From: Taibaiella helva
GTDB lineage: Bacteria; Bacteroidota; Bacteroidia; Chitinophagales; Chitinophagaceae
NCBI RefSeq assembly: GCF_003545695.1
Contig: NZ_QUZZ01000012.1
Location: 1 to 64,000 of the forward strand
Length of the DNA: 64,000 nt
Direction of reading: 5' to 3'
In this document: positions 17,622-26,087 of the stretch, piece after piece
Layout: every line of letters begins with the position of its first letter
Position numbering within the stretch: the stretch's first letter is position 1
Notes under the pieces: generated by a model
What the model saw: the letters and a program-made list of their open reading frames with translations, nothing else
What the model was told of the DNA's origin: nothing
Database searches by the model: none
Program-made: the position numbers and the translations under genes

Positions 17622-20600
17622 TTAATTTCTGATCATCCTGGTCTGGAACAGGATTCCATTATCATCTAGTATCGTCAGGTGGTACATGCCCTGGGGCAGA
17701 CCGGAAAGACGCAAAGTATTTTTATTGTTTCCGCTGTGCAGGAACATTTCCTGCTGCAGCACCGGGCGACCGGTCATATCGATCAACCGCAGGGTGACAA
17801 CGGCGTCTTTCACCGCATCGTGCTCAATGGTCAGCGCATCCCTGGCCGGGTTAGGATAACAGCTGAAAGAACGACCACCATCGAATTCAAGCGAACGGAC
17901 TACAGAATAAGTCTGTTTACCATCACGGTCTTCCTGCAGAAGACGGTAATAATTGCTGCCGGCCAGGGGCGACTGATCGACATAGCGGTAACGGATAGGC
18001 GAGCTGCTGTTGCCGTTCTCTGCAAGTGTACCCACATAGCCGATCGCTGCAAATTGTTTGCCATCGCCGCTCCGCTCTACGACAAAACGGCTGTTGTTGC
18101 GCTCAGAAGCAGTTGTCCAGGTCAGTACTGCCTGGCCCTGCTCTTTAGCTGCGTCAAAGGAAGCCAGCTCAACCGGCAAGGGCGTGCCATTAGCATTGTT
18201 GGCATGGATAAAGAACTGGCTGAAGGAAGGTGTTGTGAAGGTAACCTTCCAATAGCTCATCGCAGCATCCCATACCACGCTGCCGGGCCTGATAAGACTG
18301 GCCGTTCCGCTGCCAAGGGTACCGCCGTCGATCTTGGTAATGACAAGGGTGTCGATACCTGCCTGGTCGTTGGGCGCCTGTGGCAGCAAGGGATAGCCAT
18401 GCGTGCCCGCGTAAGTATTGTAAGCATCGAAATCGCCCTGGCGGAAATACAGCGTAACCTGGGCCGGGCCATTGTTCTGCGGTACGACTTCATACCAGCG
18501 GGCCACATACGGACGATCGCCGAATACCGGCACGCTGTTGATGACGGTTACTGTAGCAGTAACATTGCCCAGGGAATTTGTGGGCAACAGGGAAGCGATC
18601 AGGCCGCAGCTGCCGTTGTAGTATGAAGTAGTGGCGCCGCTGGTCTGGCTTCCGGTATTGGATGAAGTACCCGGGGCCGAAGTCCCGGCAGGATAGGTCT
18701 GAGCAGTATTGGGCGATACGGTAATCTCTACCGTATCCTTACCGGTACAGCCGATCGCATCGGTAGCGGTAACAATATAGCTGGTCGTTGTGTCAGGGCT
18801 TACGTTCTGAATCGATCCGTTCAGGTTACCTGGTTGCCAGGTGTAGGTAAAGCCTGGTGTCCCCCCGGACGCAATAGCGAGCAGCACGCTTGGCGTTCCG
18901 GCGCAAACCGAAGTCCCCGGCGCTGTATTGAGAATTATCTGTGTGGCTTGCCCCACAGCAGCGCTACCGGCAGTGTTGCAGCTATGGGCGTCGGTGATGG
19001 TACAGGTGTAGATACCGGCAGCAAGACCGGTGGCTGTAGCATTAGTGCCGCCGCCGGGCGACCAGAGATAAGTATAAGGCGGTGTCGCGCCGCTTACAGT
19101 CACTGTCGCGGTACCGTTGCTGCCACCGAAGCAGGATACATCCGTTTTGGAAGTGCTTACACTAAATGCGGCCGGCGCGCCTACTGTAGCCGAACGGCTG
19201 AGCAGGCAATTATTAGCGTCCCTGATCGTGCAGGTATAGGTACCTGCGGCGAGACCGGTGGCGCTGGCGGCGGTACCGCCACTGGGCGACCAGCTGTAGG
19301 TATAGGCGCCCGTGCCACCGCTTATAGTAACCGTTGCACTACCATTGGTACCGCCATTGCAGGAAACGTCCGTTTTGGAAATAGTCCCGGTCAGCGCTGT
19401 TGGCTCTGATACTATGACCGACCTTGAGGTCGAACAGGCATTGGCATCGGTGATGTTGCAGGTATAGGTTCCGGCAGCAAGGCCGTTGGCTGTTGCTGCC
19501 GTACCACCGCTGGGCAACCAGCTGTACGTATAAGCGGGTGTAGCGCCGGCCACAGTTACCGTAGCGGTACCGGTATTACCGCCATTGCATAGCACGTCCG
19601 TTTTGGAAGTGCTCACACTGAATGCAGCAGGCGCACCTACTGTAGCCGAACGGCTGATGGGACAGTTCCTGGCATCGGTAACATTACAGGTGTAGGTACC
19701 GGCAGCAAGGCCGGTTGCCGTAGCATTGGTACCGCCGCTGGGTGACCAGCTATACGTATAAGGCGTTGTGCCGCCGGTTATCGTCACTGTTGCAGTACCG
19801 TTGACGCCGCCATTGCACGATACGTCCGTCTTGGAAGCGGTGCCCGCCAGCGCTGTAGGCTCCGATACGGTGACCGAGCCTGAGGTCGGGCAATTGTGGG
19901 CGTCTTTGATCGTACAGGTATAGGGACCTGCAGTAAGGCCGGTAGCCGTTGCGCTGGTGCCGCCGCTGGGCGACCAGAGATAAGTGTAAGGTGTGGTGCC
20001 GCCGCTTACTGTTACAATAGCCGTGCCGTTGGTACCTCCGTTACAGCTAACATCCGTTTTATTCGTTGTAACCGAATAAGCAGCTGGCTGGCCGACCGTA
20101 GCGCTACCCGATTGGATACAGCCCACATTGTCCGTCACAGTACAGGTATAGGTGTTCTGAACCAGGCCTGTGGCAGTGGCGGCAGTGCCGCCGCTGGGCG
20201 ACCAGCTGTAAGTATAAGGTAGCACACCGCCGGTAACGCTGGCCGTAGCCGTGCCATTGGTGCCGCCGTTGCAGGACACATCTGTCTTGGTAACATTGAC
20301 ACTCATATTGCTCACCGTGAGCGTTACGGTATTGGAAATAGCCGTACCGCAGGTGCCCGTCACCACACATTGGTATTGGTAGCCGTTCATGGCGCCGGTA
20401 CCGCCGGTTATCGAAAGCGTAGCTGCAGTTGCACCGTTATAAGGTGGAGCATTGCTGATATTGGTAAAGCCGCTACCGGTATTCACCTTCCATTGATAGC
20501 TGATATTGGTGCCGGTTGCGTTGATACCGAAAGTAGTATTGTTGCCTTGACAAATTGCCCGGTTAACCGGCTGCGCGCTCACAGCGGGAGCATTACAGGT

Positions 20601-21347
20601 GGCGCAGCTGAAGCTATAGGGAATGGGCAGGGCAAAAGTAACGTTATCGTCTACATTCCAGTTCGCATCATTGAAGATAGCCGTTCTCAGGTTGGCCGGT
20701 GAATTGGATACTACCGTACCATTATATACCGCATTATTGACCTCGGGAAGAATAACCAGGGTATTCGAGGTGTTCAGGGTCGAAGGCAGCGTCGATTTGG
20801 AAGAGTTGAACTCACATTGGCCCAGGGAGGCATCCCAGCCGCCGTTCATATTGATGCCTGTGATCAGCGTAGGGCTCGTAATGGGTCCCTGGAAAGCAAA
20901 TATCTCGTCGCCGCCGGTAGCCAGGCTCATATAAATGTTCGGATCGTTAAAGGTGGCCTGCAAAGGACTTACCGATCCTACCGATGCCCACAGGTTCGTC
21001 TGGCAGCTGACGGCTACCTGGGTACCGCAGGGTAATGCGGTACTGGTAGACCAGGTAATGGCGCCATCAGTGGCCGCACCGCTGCCGTTGGGCTGTGCCG
21101 GGCAGGGGTTCAGCTTTTGAAAGCCGATAATATCAGCGCCGGAACACCAGCCCAGGTCGGTAAAGTTGATCGAGGTTCCTGCTGCAACATTGGTCAGCAG
21201 AATGAAAGAAAAGCTGTCGCTGGCGCCGCCGGAGTTATAGCCGACGATAGCAAGATCGCCTACGCCCAGCGCTGTTTGTGCCGAGGCATTAAACCTCAGG
21301 CCGCAAAGCAGGAACAGCAGGATGCTTAATGAGTAGTACTTTTTCAT
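17622..21347 (-). CDS. SprB-repeat adhesin, T9SS type A
   Basis: About 1,241 residues from the ATG at 21347. The longer in-frame start at 21482 would overlap the preceding gene and lacks a signal, while 21347 gives MKKYYSLSILLFLLCGLRFNASA/Q. Residues of about 24-260 are an N-terminal domain (VGDLAIVGYNSGGASDSFSF, FTDLGWC). An Ig-like domain follows (about 265-345). Then come six SprB repeats of about 76 residues, each with KTDVSCNGGxNGTA, PYTYxWSPSGG, TATGL and TYTCTxxDxxxC. A further Ig strand set, a beta-sandwich and a type A sorting domain (FSCYPNPARDALTIE) complete it. SprB is the mobile surface adhesin of gliding flavobacteria (family knowledge). It begins 52 bp after the formyltransferase-like gene, suggesting one transcript with the collar-protein cluster. 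Confidence 0.9.
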   Translation of the reverse strand: MKKYYSLSILLFLLCGLRFNASAQTALGVGDLAIVGYNSGGASDSFSFILLTNVAAGTSINFTDLGWCSGADIIGFQKLNPCPAQPNGSGAATDGAITWSTSTALPCGTQVAVSCQTNLWASVGSVSPLQATFNDPNIYMSLATGGDEIFAFQGPITSPTLITGINMNGGWDASLGQCEFNSSKSTLPSTLNTSNTLVILPEVNNAVYNGTVVSNSPANLRTAIFNDANWNVDDNVTFALPIPYSFSCATCNAPAVSAQPVNRAICQGNNTTFGINATGTNISYQWKVNTGSGFTNISNAPPYNGATAATLSITGGTGAMNGYQYQCVVTGTCGTAISNTVTLTVSNMSVNVTKTDVSCNGGTNGTATASVTGGVLPYTYSWSPSGGTAATATGLVQNTYTCTVTDNVGCIQSGSATVGQPAAYSVTTNKTDVSCNGGTNGTAIVTVSGGTTPYTYLWSPSGGTSATATGLTAGPYTCTIKDAHNCPTSGSVTVSEPTALAGTASKTDVSCNGGVNGTATVTITGGTTPYTYSWSPSGGTNATATGLAAGTYTCNVTDARNCPISRSATVGAPAAFSVSTSKTDVLCNGGNTGTATVTVAGATPAYTYSWLPSGGTAATANGLAAGTYTCNITDANACSTSRSVIVSEPTALTGTISKTDVSCNGGTNGSATVTISGGTGAYTYSWSPSGGTAASATGLAAGTYTCTIRDANNCLLSRSATVGAPAAFSVSTSKTDVSCFGGSNGTATVTVSGATPPYTYLWSPGGGTNATATGLAAGIYTCTITDAHSCNTAGSAAVGQATQIILNTAPGTSVCAGTPSVLLAIASGGTPGFTYTWQPGNLNGSIQNVSPDTTTSYIVTATDAIGCTGKDTVEITVSPNTAQTYPAGTSAPGTSSNTGSQTSGATTSYYNGSCGLIASLLPTNSLGNVTATVTVINSVPVFGDRPYVARWYEVVPQNNGPAQVTLYFRQGDFDAYNTYAGTHGYPLLPQAPNDQAGIDTLVITKIDGGTLGSGTASLIRPGSVVWDAAMSYWKVTFTTPSFSQFFIHANNANGTPLPVELASFDAAKEQGQAVLTWTTASERNNSRFVVERSGDGKQFAAIGYVGTLAENGNSSSPIRYRYVDQSPLAGSNYYRLLQEDRDGKQTYSVVRSLEFDGGRSFSCYPNPARDALTIEHDAVKDAVVTLRLIDMTGRPVLQQEMFLHSGNNKNTLRLSGLPQGMYHLTILDDNGILFQTRMIRN
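18942..20302 (-). repeat. Six tandem ~227-bp repeats encoding SprB modules
   Basis: Six in-frame units, with the conserved coding-strand string CCAAAACGGA (seen as TCCGTTTTGG-like on the plus strand) recurring near 19140, 19370, 19590, 19820, 20050 and 20285. The units are similar enough at DNA level to allow copy-number change by recombination. Confidence 0.8.
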
Positions 21348-21399
21348 AGTAAAGTTGAATTGGTCGTGATTAAATCTGGTATTGGTACGCTGAATTGGT

Positions 21400-22323
21400 T
21401 CATGAGAATTGCATTCCGGGACGTATGCCCCATCCCGCCAGTACAAAGCCGGGCAAAAAACCTTCTTCCGTATAAATGACATCCGCCCGCAGGATCGTAT
21501 TATCCTTACAGGCGATCTGTAAACCTTTTTCTTCTTCGATGCATATGATGGTTCCTGGTACAGCTGCCTGTCCGTTCCCCGAAGGCAGCACTGTTGCGTA
21601 GCTCAGCCCCAGCGTCCATCCGTTCAAACGTGCCGGTGCGCCTTTGTTCCAGGGGTTGCAGGCATTGATCAGCCGTTTTACCGCGGGGGCATCCATATGT
21701 TTCCAGTCGATCCATAGCTCCTGTGGCCCGGGCCTGCGGTACCATTTCGCCAGGCTGCTGTCCTGCGCCGACTCCTTTATATTGCCTGCCGGCAATGCCC
21801 GCACCAGCGTATCGGCCAGCTGTGCTCCATGGAAGCCAAGCCCCGCTACGATCATACCGAAGGTGGCATCGGGCGCAATGGGCAAGCTGCTTTGCAGCAG
21901 TACCGGCCCTTCATCATACTCATCAGTCATCCGGTGAACGGTCACACCGGTAGCAGCAGCCCCATCGCGGATCATCCAGAAAAGCGGATTGGCTCCCCGG
22001 TAAGCGGGAAGCGGCGCATAATGAAAATTAATGAAGCCGAAACGGGGGCGGTTCAGCGCGGCAGCGGTAATCTTCCAGGGAAAAGTCTTGACCAGCACGG
22101 CATCGGGCTCCTCTGCCGAAAGCCAGCTGTCCAGCTCCTCTTTAAAAGAAGCCTTGGTAAATAAGCGCAACGGTGTATGGTGCTGAAGACACATCATTTT
22201 GACCACCTGCTGCACTTCGCTTTCCCTGGCAGGCATTCCCACACCGGCCACCTTTCCCTGCTGCAGCAGCTGGCTCAATGCCGGCAATGCCAGCCTGTCG
22301 TTACATAAGATCAGTAGTTTCAT
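21400..22323 (-). CDS. Formyltransferase-fold enzyme (methionyl-tRNA formyltransferase-like)
   Basis: 307-residue cytoplasmic enzyme of the formyltransferase superfamily, which uses 10-formyltetrahydrofolate. The N-terminal Rossmann domain (1-160) keeps the catalytic triad Asn99, His101 (FINFHYAPLPAYRGANP) and Asp137 (DEYDEGPVL); Asn-to-Asp spacing of 38 equals that of E. coli Fmt (Asn106, Asp144). Residues of about 200-300 correspond to the C-terminal OB-like domain but are divergent. I chose the ATG at 22323, which overlaps the stop of the upstream gene as TGATG and implies translational coupling. Co-operonic with a binding-fold protein and collar proteins, it more likely formylates a small molecule, sugar or amino group than initiator tRNA (inference). 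Housekeeping fmt is normally next to other genes. Confidence 0.8.
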   Translation of the reverse strand: MKLLILCNDRLALPALSQLLQQGKVAGVGMPARESEVQQVVKMMCLQHHTPLRLFTKASFKEELDSWLSAEEPDAVLVKTFPWKITAAALNRPRFGFINFHYAPLPAYRGANPLFWMIRDGAAATGVTVHRMTDEYDEGPVLLQSSLPIAPDATFGMIVAGLGFHGAQLADTLVRALPAGNIKESAQDSSLAKWYRRPGPQELWIDWKHMDAPAVKRLINACNPWNKGAPARLNGWTLGLSYATVLPSGNGQAAVPGTIICIEEEKGLQIACKDNTILRADVIYTEEGFLPGFVLAGWGIRPGMQFS

Positions 22324-23462
22324 CAGGTGCACAAATAATTATTGAACCACCCGGAAGAGATGCCCTCCGGCTGATCCTGCAATACCTGCTGATGATCCAC
22401 CGCAGTGATCTCTATGGTATCGTGAACCAGCAGCCGGGCTTTGCCTTCTTCGTCGCGCATCATTTCCGTATAGTACAATGGTGCGTAGGCAACGTGCGTC
22501 TCAGGATGAATACGCACCGTGCCCCTGGGACTTTCATAGGCGCCGTCATCCAGCAGGGTGGCCAGCGCTTCCAGCTCCTTTCCTCCTTCCTGCAGCAGGA
22601 TACCGGACAGGATGCCGGCTTCCCAACCTATCAGGTGAAAAATATTGGCCTGCTTATTTTTCCGTGCAGCGATTGTCCGGACAAACGTTTCGTTGTGCTC
22701 ATTAGACAGCGAAGAGGCCCAGGGTACATGTGCATAGAAACGGGCGTCGGGCAAACGGTAACCGGCCATGTTCTGCTCTTCGGCCATAAAAGAAGAGCAG
22801 TAGAATGCTGTATCCCCCGAAAGTCCTTCCGGCAGGTTATTGACAAAAAGAGAAGCCAGGTAGGTGCTGAAGCAGGCCATAACACCGGCGCCCTGTTTTT
22901 CTTTCATCGCTTCGACAAAGGGCTGCATGGTAAACTGATCTTCCTTATAGTGGCTGACAAAGTTGTTCACCACGGCGCCGCCGGAAGCTTTGGAGCCCCT
23001 GGAATAAGCCCAGGGACCGCTATAGCCGCCATCATAGAACGATGTGGCCATGATCATTTCTTTATGATGATCGCCTGCTTTCCTGCCCGACAGGTAACTC
23101 GCATGGATGCCCTGAAGGGAAATATGCAGCGCATTCTTTACCGGCGCCGCCGCTGGATAATTCATGCCGGCATCGAGCACGATAAAGGGTTTGCCGGCTG
23201 CTTCAAACAGCGGATACAGCACAGCGGCATTCACTGCAGACAGGTAAGCGATCACGACATCCACGCCATCCTGCATCAGCAGCTTCTCAGCCTTTGCATA
23301 GTTGTTTTTACGGTCTTCACCGAAGCCGATATTTTCGGGGATGACCTGTATCGTATCGTTGCCATCCAGACCCAGCCGGAGGCGCAGGCCGTCCAGCAGA
23401 TCAAAGCCCATGGCCGGATAGTCGGTGGAACGCGGTAACAATATGCCTATCTTTCTTTCCAT
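22323..23462 (-). CDS. Periplasmic-binding-fold (Leu/Ile/Val-binding type) protein without signal peptide
   Basis: About 379 residues resembling type I periplasmic binding proteins of branched-chain amino acid ABC transporters: IGILLPRSTDYPAMGFDLLDGLRL at the start, ENIGFGED, VDVVIAYLSAVNAAVLYPLFEAAGKP in lobe one, and WAYSRGSKASGG in lobe two. I chose the ATG at 23462 because the fold begins immediately there. The longer in-frame start at 23549 would overlap the collar gene and does not encode a signal peptide. No permease or ATPase is adjacent. It is therefore probably a cytoplasmic sensor or carrier, or is exported by a non-Sec route (inference). Its stop overlaps the formyltransferase start (TGATG). 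Confidence 0.75.
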   Translation of the reverse strand: MERKIGILLPRSTDYPAMGFDLLDGLRLRLGLDGNDTIQVIPENIGFGEDRKNNYAKAEKLLMQDGVDVVIAYLSAVNAAVLYPLFEAAGKPFIVLDAGMNYPAAAPVKNALHISLQGIHASYLSGRKAGDHHKEMIMATSFYDGGYSGPWAYSRGSKASGGAVVNNFVSHYKEDQFTMQPFVEAMKEKQGAGVMACFSTYLASLFVNNLPEGLSGDTAFYCSSFMAEEQNMAGYRLPDARFYAHVPWASSLSNEHNETFVRTIAARKNKQANIFHLIGWEAGILSGILLQEGGKELEALATLLDDGAYESPRGTVRIHPETHVAYAPLYYTEMMRDEEGKARLLVHDTIEITAVDHQQVLQDQPEGISSGWFNNYLCT

Positions 23463-23523
23463 AATCGGTTCATTGGTTTTTAAAGAACCTGTTGCGGCGG
23501 TTACACCGCAACAGGTGGAATGA

Positions 23524-24060
23524 TTAGCCTCTTGCAGGGAACACACCATACATACAGATCACATAGTTCAACCCCAGGAACGAGGGAACGATGCTGTAAG
23601 GTACCGACCCGCCGATGTTGGACATCTGCACCGCGCCGGTAAAAGGCTTCATCTGCCCGGTAGATGCGGAAGCATAGCCGGTTCCGTTACCGGCGAAGAT
23701 GGCGCCGTCGGCAGAGGCCACAGTACCGGTATCGTCGGACGAACGGGGCGTCATGGTCACTTGCAGGGAGTGCACATGCGCCGGCATCTGGCTCAGGGTC
23801 ATGGTTATATTTTCTGCGCCTGCGCTCTGCCCCAGCGAATAAGGCGACAGCCCGGGACCGCTCCCGGCGCCCACTACTTTGCGGCCACAAAGATTAGGCA
23901 GGCCGAAAGTGGTTTGACCATTACCGCCGTATACGGTACCGAGAATGGAGAATAGTGCAGTATTCTGGGCAATGGGAATGATCTGGCCTGCGCAGAAAGC
24001 CCAGTTTTTGGGAGCGAAGTTGCCCGCAAATAATGTCGTAAATCCGATTACGCCTTCCAT
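23524..24060 (-). CDS. Phage tail-collar-domain protein (MdpB-like), third of three
   Basis: 178 residues. The phage tail collar pattern is clear: FAGNFAPKNWAFCAGQIIPIAQNTALF, GTVYGGNGQTTFGLPNLCGR, GPGLSPYSLGQ and MPAHVHSLQV. The C-terminus is SFLGLNYVICMYGVFPARG. In phages this domain sits in short-tail-fibre proteins; in bacterial genomes, families such as the microcystin-dependent proteins carry it with undefined function. It is the most downstream of three tandem paralogues (19 bp after the second) and lies 61 bp before the binding-fold gene. It has no signal peptide and no phage genes nearby. A lone proline-poor globular protein of this length is normal for the group. Confidence 0.85.
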   Translation of the reverse strand: MEGVIGFTTLFAGNFAPKNWAFCAGQIIPIAQNTALFSILGTVYGGNGQTTFGLPNLCGRKVVGAGSGPGLSPYSLGQSAGAENITMTLSQMPAHVHSLQVTMTPRSSDDTGTVASADGAIFAGNGTGYASASTGQMKPFTGAVQMSNIGGSVPYSIVPSFLGLNYVICMYGVFPARG

Positions 24061-24079
24061 AATTTTTTTGGTTTAAAGA

Positions 24080-24628
24080 TTAGCTCCTGCTGGGGAATAT
24101 GCCTTCCACGCAGATAATATAATTCATGGCCAGGTAAGGCGAAATGTTGCTTACCGGCGTGCTGCCACCAGCTACGGTAGTTACCGAATTGGAGATCATG
24201 GGCGCCATGCTGCCATCGCCGCCGCCTTTGGTATAGCGGTTGGTGAACTCGGCCGGTACATTGCCTACCGGCGAAGCCTGGTTACCGCCGTCGCCCAGTG
24301 CACCAGGATTCCCGGTGATTGATACCAGGGCATGGTTGTGCATGGGAAGATTGGAAGAGATCAGCGTCGTGTTCTCGGTGCCCGCCATCTGGCCCAGCAC
24401 GTAATTGGGCAGGCCGGGGCCCTGGCCTGTACCGATGGCCGACCGGCCACGCAGATCGGGCAAGGCGAAGGTGGTAATGCCATCACCACCATATGTGGTA
24501 CCGATCAATGCAAACAGGGCCTGGTTTTGCGCAATGCTCAGCAATGCTCCGTTGCAGAATGCCCAGCTCAAAGGCGCAAAGTTTCCCGCAAAAATGGTAA
24601 CCGTCGCCAGGTATGGATTTATAAACAT
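24080..24628 (-). CDS. Phage tail-collar-domain protein (MdpB-like), second of three
   Basis: 182 residues, paralogous to its neighbours. Key segments: FAGNFAPLSWAFCNGALLSIAQNQALF, GTTYGGDGITTFALPDLRGRSAIGTG, GPGLPNYVLGQMAGTENTTL, LPMHNHALV, and the end PYLAMNYIICVEGIFPSR. The three proteins share the N-terminal collar core and the C-terminal YLxLNYIICMYGIFP signature; the central part from the PxHxH motif to the tail is the variable portion. It is 43 bp after the first copy. No signal peptide. Its role is unknown; in phages such proteins form trimeric receptor-binding fibres. Confidence 0.85.
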   Translation of the reverse strand: MFINPYLATVTIFAGNFAPLSWAFCNGALLSIAQNQALFALIGTTYGGDGITTFALPDLRGRSAIGTGQGPGLPNYVLGQMAGTENTTLISSNLPMHNHALVSITGNPGALGDGGNQASPVGNVPAEFTNRYTKGGGDGSMAPMISNSVTTVAGGSTPVSNISPYLAMNYIICVEGIFPSRS

Positions 24629-24671
24629 TTTCCTTGGATTTGATTGGTGAATAATTGGTTGTTGGTTTCGC

Positions 24672-25208
24672 CTATGACCGCGAAGGGAAAATACCGTACA
24701 TGCAGATAATGTAGTTCAGGGCCAGGTAAGGCGATTGGCAACTATACGGAATGCTGCCGCCGGCAACACCGATCACAGCGGAATAACTGGGTGCAGCCAT
24801 GGCCAGATCGGCCGAAGTGCCGTAAGCATTGTTGAGCATACCGGGGAAATTACCACCGGGCTCACCCGTACCACCTGCTGTGGCATTACCATTAAGGGCC
24901 AGCTGCACATTACCATTGTGGTTATGCGCCGGGATGTTGTTGATCGTAAGCGTAACGTTCTGGGTACCGCCTACTTCTCCCAGATCATAATAATTGCCGC
25001 CGGCCAGCTGGCCTGTGCTCAGGGGTACGCGCCCGCGCAGATCGGGTAGCATGAATGTTGTGCGGCCATCGCCACCATAAGTGGTGCCCAGCAGGGAGAA
25101 CAAAGCCGTGTTCTGTGCAATGGACAGAAGCTGTCCATAACAGTACGCCCAGTTCCTTGGAGCAAAATCGGCCGCCCATGTGGTTACTACTGCCATAGTA
25201 CCTTCCAT
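24672..25208 (-). CDS. Phage tail-collar-domain protein (MdpB-like), first of three
   Basis: 178 residues starting MEGTMAVVTTWAADFAPRNWAYCYGQ, then LSIAQNTALF, GTTYGGDGRTTFMLPDLRGRVPLSTGQ, LGEVGGTQNVTL, IPAHNHNG and the end YLALNYIICMYGIFPSR. As the first gene of the cluster it has a -7 promoter element 100 bp upstream (25310-25317 on the minus strand). It differs from the other two by lacking the GPGL segment. No signal peptide. It shares operon, length and fold with the two downstream copies; together they suggest a hetero-oligomeric assembly (inference). Confidence 0.85.
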   Translation of the reverse strand: MEGTMAVVTTWAADFAPRNWAYCYGQLLSIAQNTALFSLLGTTYGGDGRTTFMLPDLRGRVPLSTGQLAGGNYYDLGEVGGTQNVTLTINNIPAHNHNGNVQLALNGNATAGGTGEPGGNFPGMLNNAYGTSADLAMAAPSYSAVIGVAGGSIPYSCQSPYLALNYIICMYGIFPSRS

Positions 25209-25309
25209 AAGAAATCGTTTTAGGGGTTGAAAAAGTGGTTAAATTTTCGTTTGGTCGGTGTGCAGGATAAGTACCAGCAGCTGCTAATAGAATTACTACA
25301 ACGACGATC

Positions 25310-25317
25310 CAAAAGTA
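25310..25317 (-). promoter_or_regulatory. -7 promoter element for the collar-protein cluster
   Basis: On the minus strand TACTTTTG (25317-25310) matches TAnnTTTG exactly, 102 bp before the first collar gene. A good -33 element is not seen. Confidence 0.45.
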
Positions 25318-25640
25318 GTCCCGTATTACATCATCCATGTGCGCAGAAGTACCTGATTCCCAAAACAGGTATTTTCACCTGGTTATCTAAGAAAAGCAAT
25401 CCGTAAAGAGCTATTGGGTAACAGGCCGCCGCTGCAGGTCCTGCGCGGGTTTCAGGGTAGCTGATAACAGCGTCCGGAATCAAACGCTGAAAAAACAGGT
25501 GTTTTTACGGGTTGTCATGCGCCGGAATAAAGCCAATCTTTGCATGCAGGAAGAATAACTTAAGCATATGCCGGAGAGTGCCCCGGGCTTATATCCGATT
25601 AGCTGTTACTTTGCGCCTCTATTCTTAACCTCAAAAATAA
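25318..25640. other. Divergent intergenic region upstream of the collar cluster and the kinase operon
   Basis: With the leader of the collar cluster it makes a 432-bp gap between divergent operons. Weak -7-like strings (AATCTTTG near 25536 and TTACTTTG near 25606, each one base off) could serve the plus-strand operon. No gene, RNA or obvious palindrome was found. Confidence 0.4.
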
Positions 25641-26075
25641 ATGCTCATGAGCGAATTCACACATCCGCCGGTTCCCGAGGCCGATGCGGTCGCATGGACC
25701 ACTAACTGGAGAAACTACTACGGCTCCATCACCGGTACCAATCCCGACAATGCCTTGAGGGCTTTTAAAATTCCCCTGGAAGATCTGCAGACACTGGTGG
25801 ACATGGCCAAAGGCGACGCCAATATCGACTCCGTAAGGGCCTATCTCGCCCTTACCGAAGATCGTGTGGGCGATGTAGTTAACGCCAGCGAAGTCCATAT
25901 TGTTCTCGTTCCCGTAGCAAAGAACCCGAACATCCTGCCACCCGAGCCCGATCCCGGTATCGATATCCTGCAGGCCACCATTGTCGGAAAGACCGTTTCC
26001 ACCATCATGGATTTCACCACGCCCTGTCCCGCGCTTTGCGACTTCCAGAGCCCGCTGTACGGTAGGATTAAATAA
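25641..26075 (+). CDS. Conserved-type hypothetical protein
   Basis: 144 residues (or 142 from the ATG at 25647). I do not recognise the family. It has no signal peptide or membrane segment. Residues of about 20-110 look alpha/beta (WTTNWRNYYG, AFKIPLEDLQTLVDMA, VRAYLALTE, VHIVLVPVAKN). The tail is Cys- and Pro-containing (FTTPCPALCDFQSPLYG). It starts the plus-strand operon and is separated from the 7-TM gene by only 12 bp, so a role linked to the membrane protein or the two-component pair is likely but unproven. Confidence 0.75.
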   Translation: MLMSEFTHPPVPEADAVAWTTNWRNYYGSITGTNPDNALRAFKIPLEDLQTLVDMAKGDANIDSVRAYLALTEDRVGDVVNASEVHIVLVPVAKNPNILPPEPDPGIDILQATIVGKTVSTIMDFTTPCPALCDFQSPLYGRIK

Positions 26076-26087
26076 TTATTTGCGCTT

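Noticed and set aside
18942-20302. Regularly spaced repeats resembling a CRISPR-like array
   Set aside because: The units are ~227 bp, in frame, and encode SprB protein modules; there are no short identical repeats with unique spacers and no cas genes.
23524-25208. Prophage remnant
   Set aside because: The collar genes are intact tandem paralogues in a bacterial operon with no other phage genes or attachment sites visible.
24985-25338. 117-codon frame overlapping the first collar gene
   Set aside because: Most of it is a different-frame reading of the collar gene; the hydrophobic start is in non-coding leader DNA.
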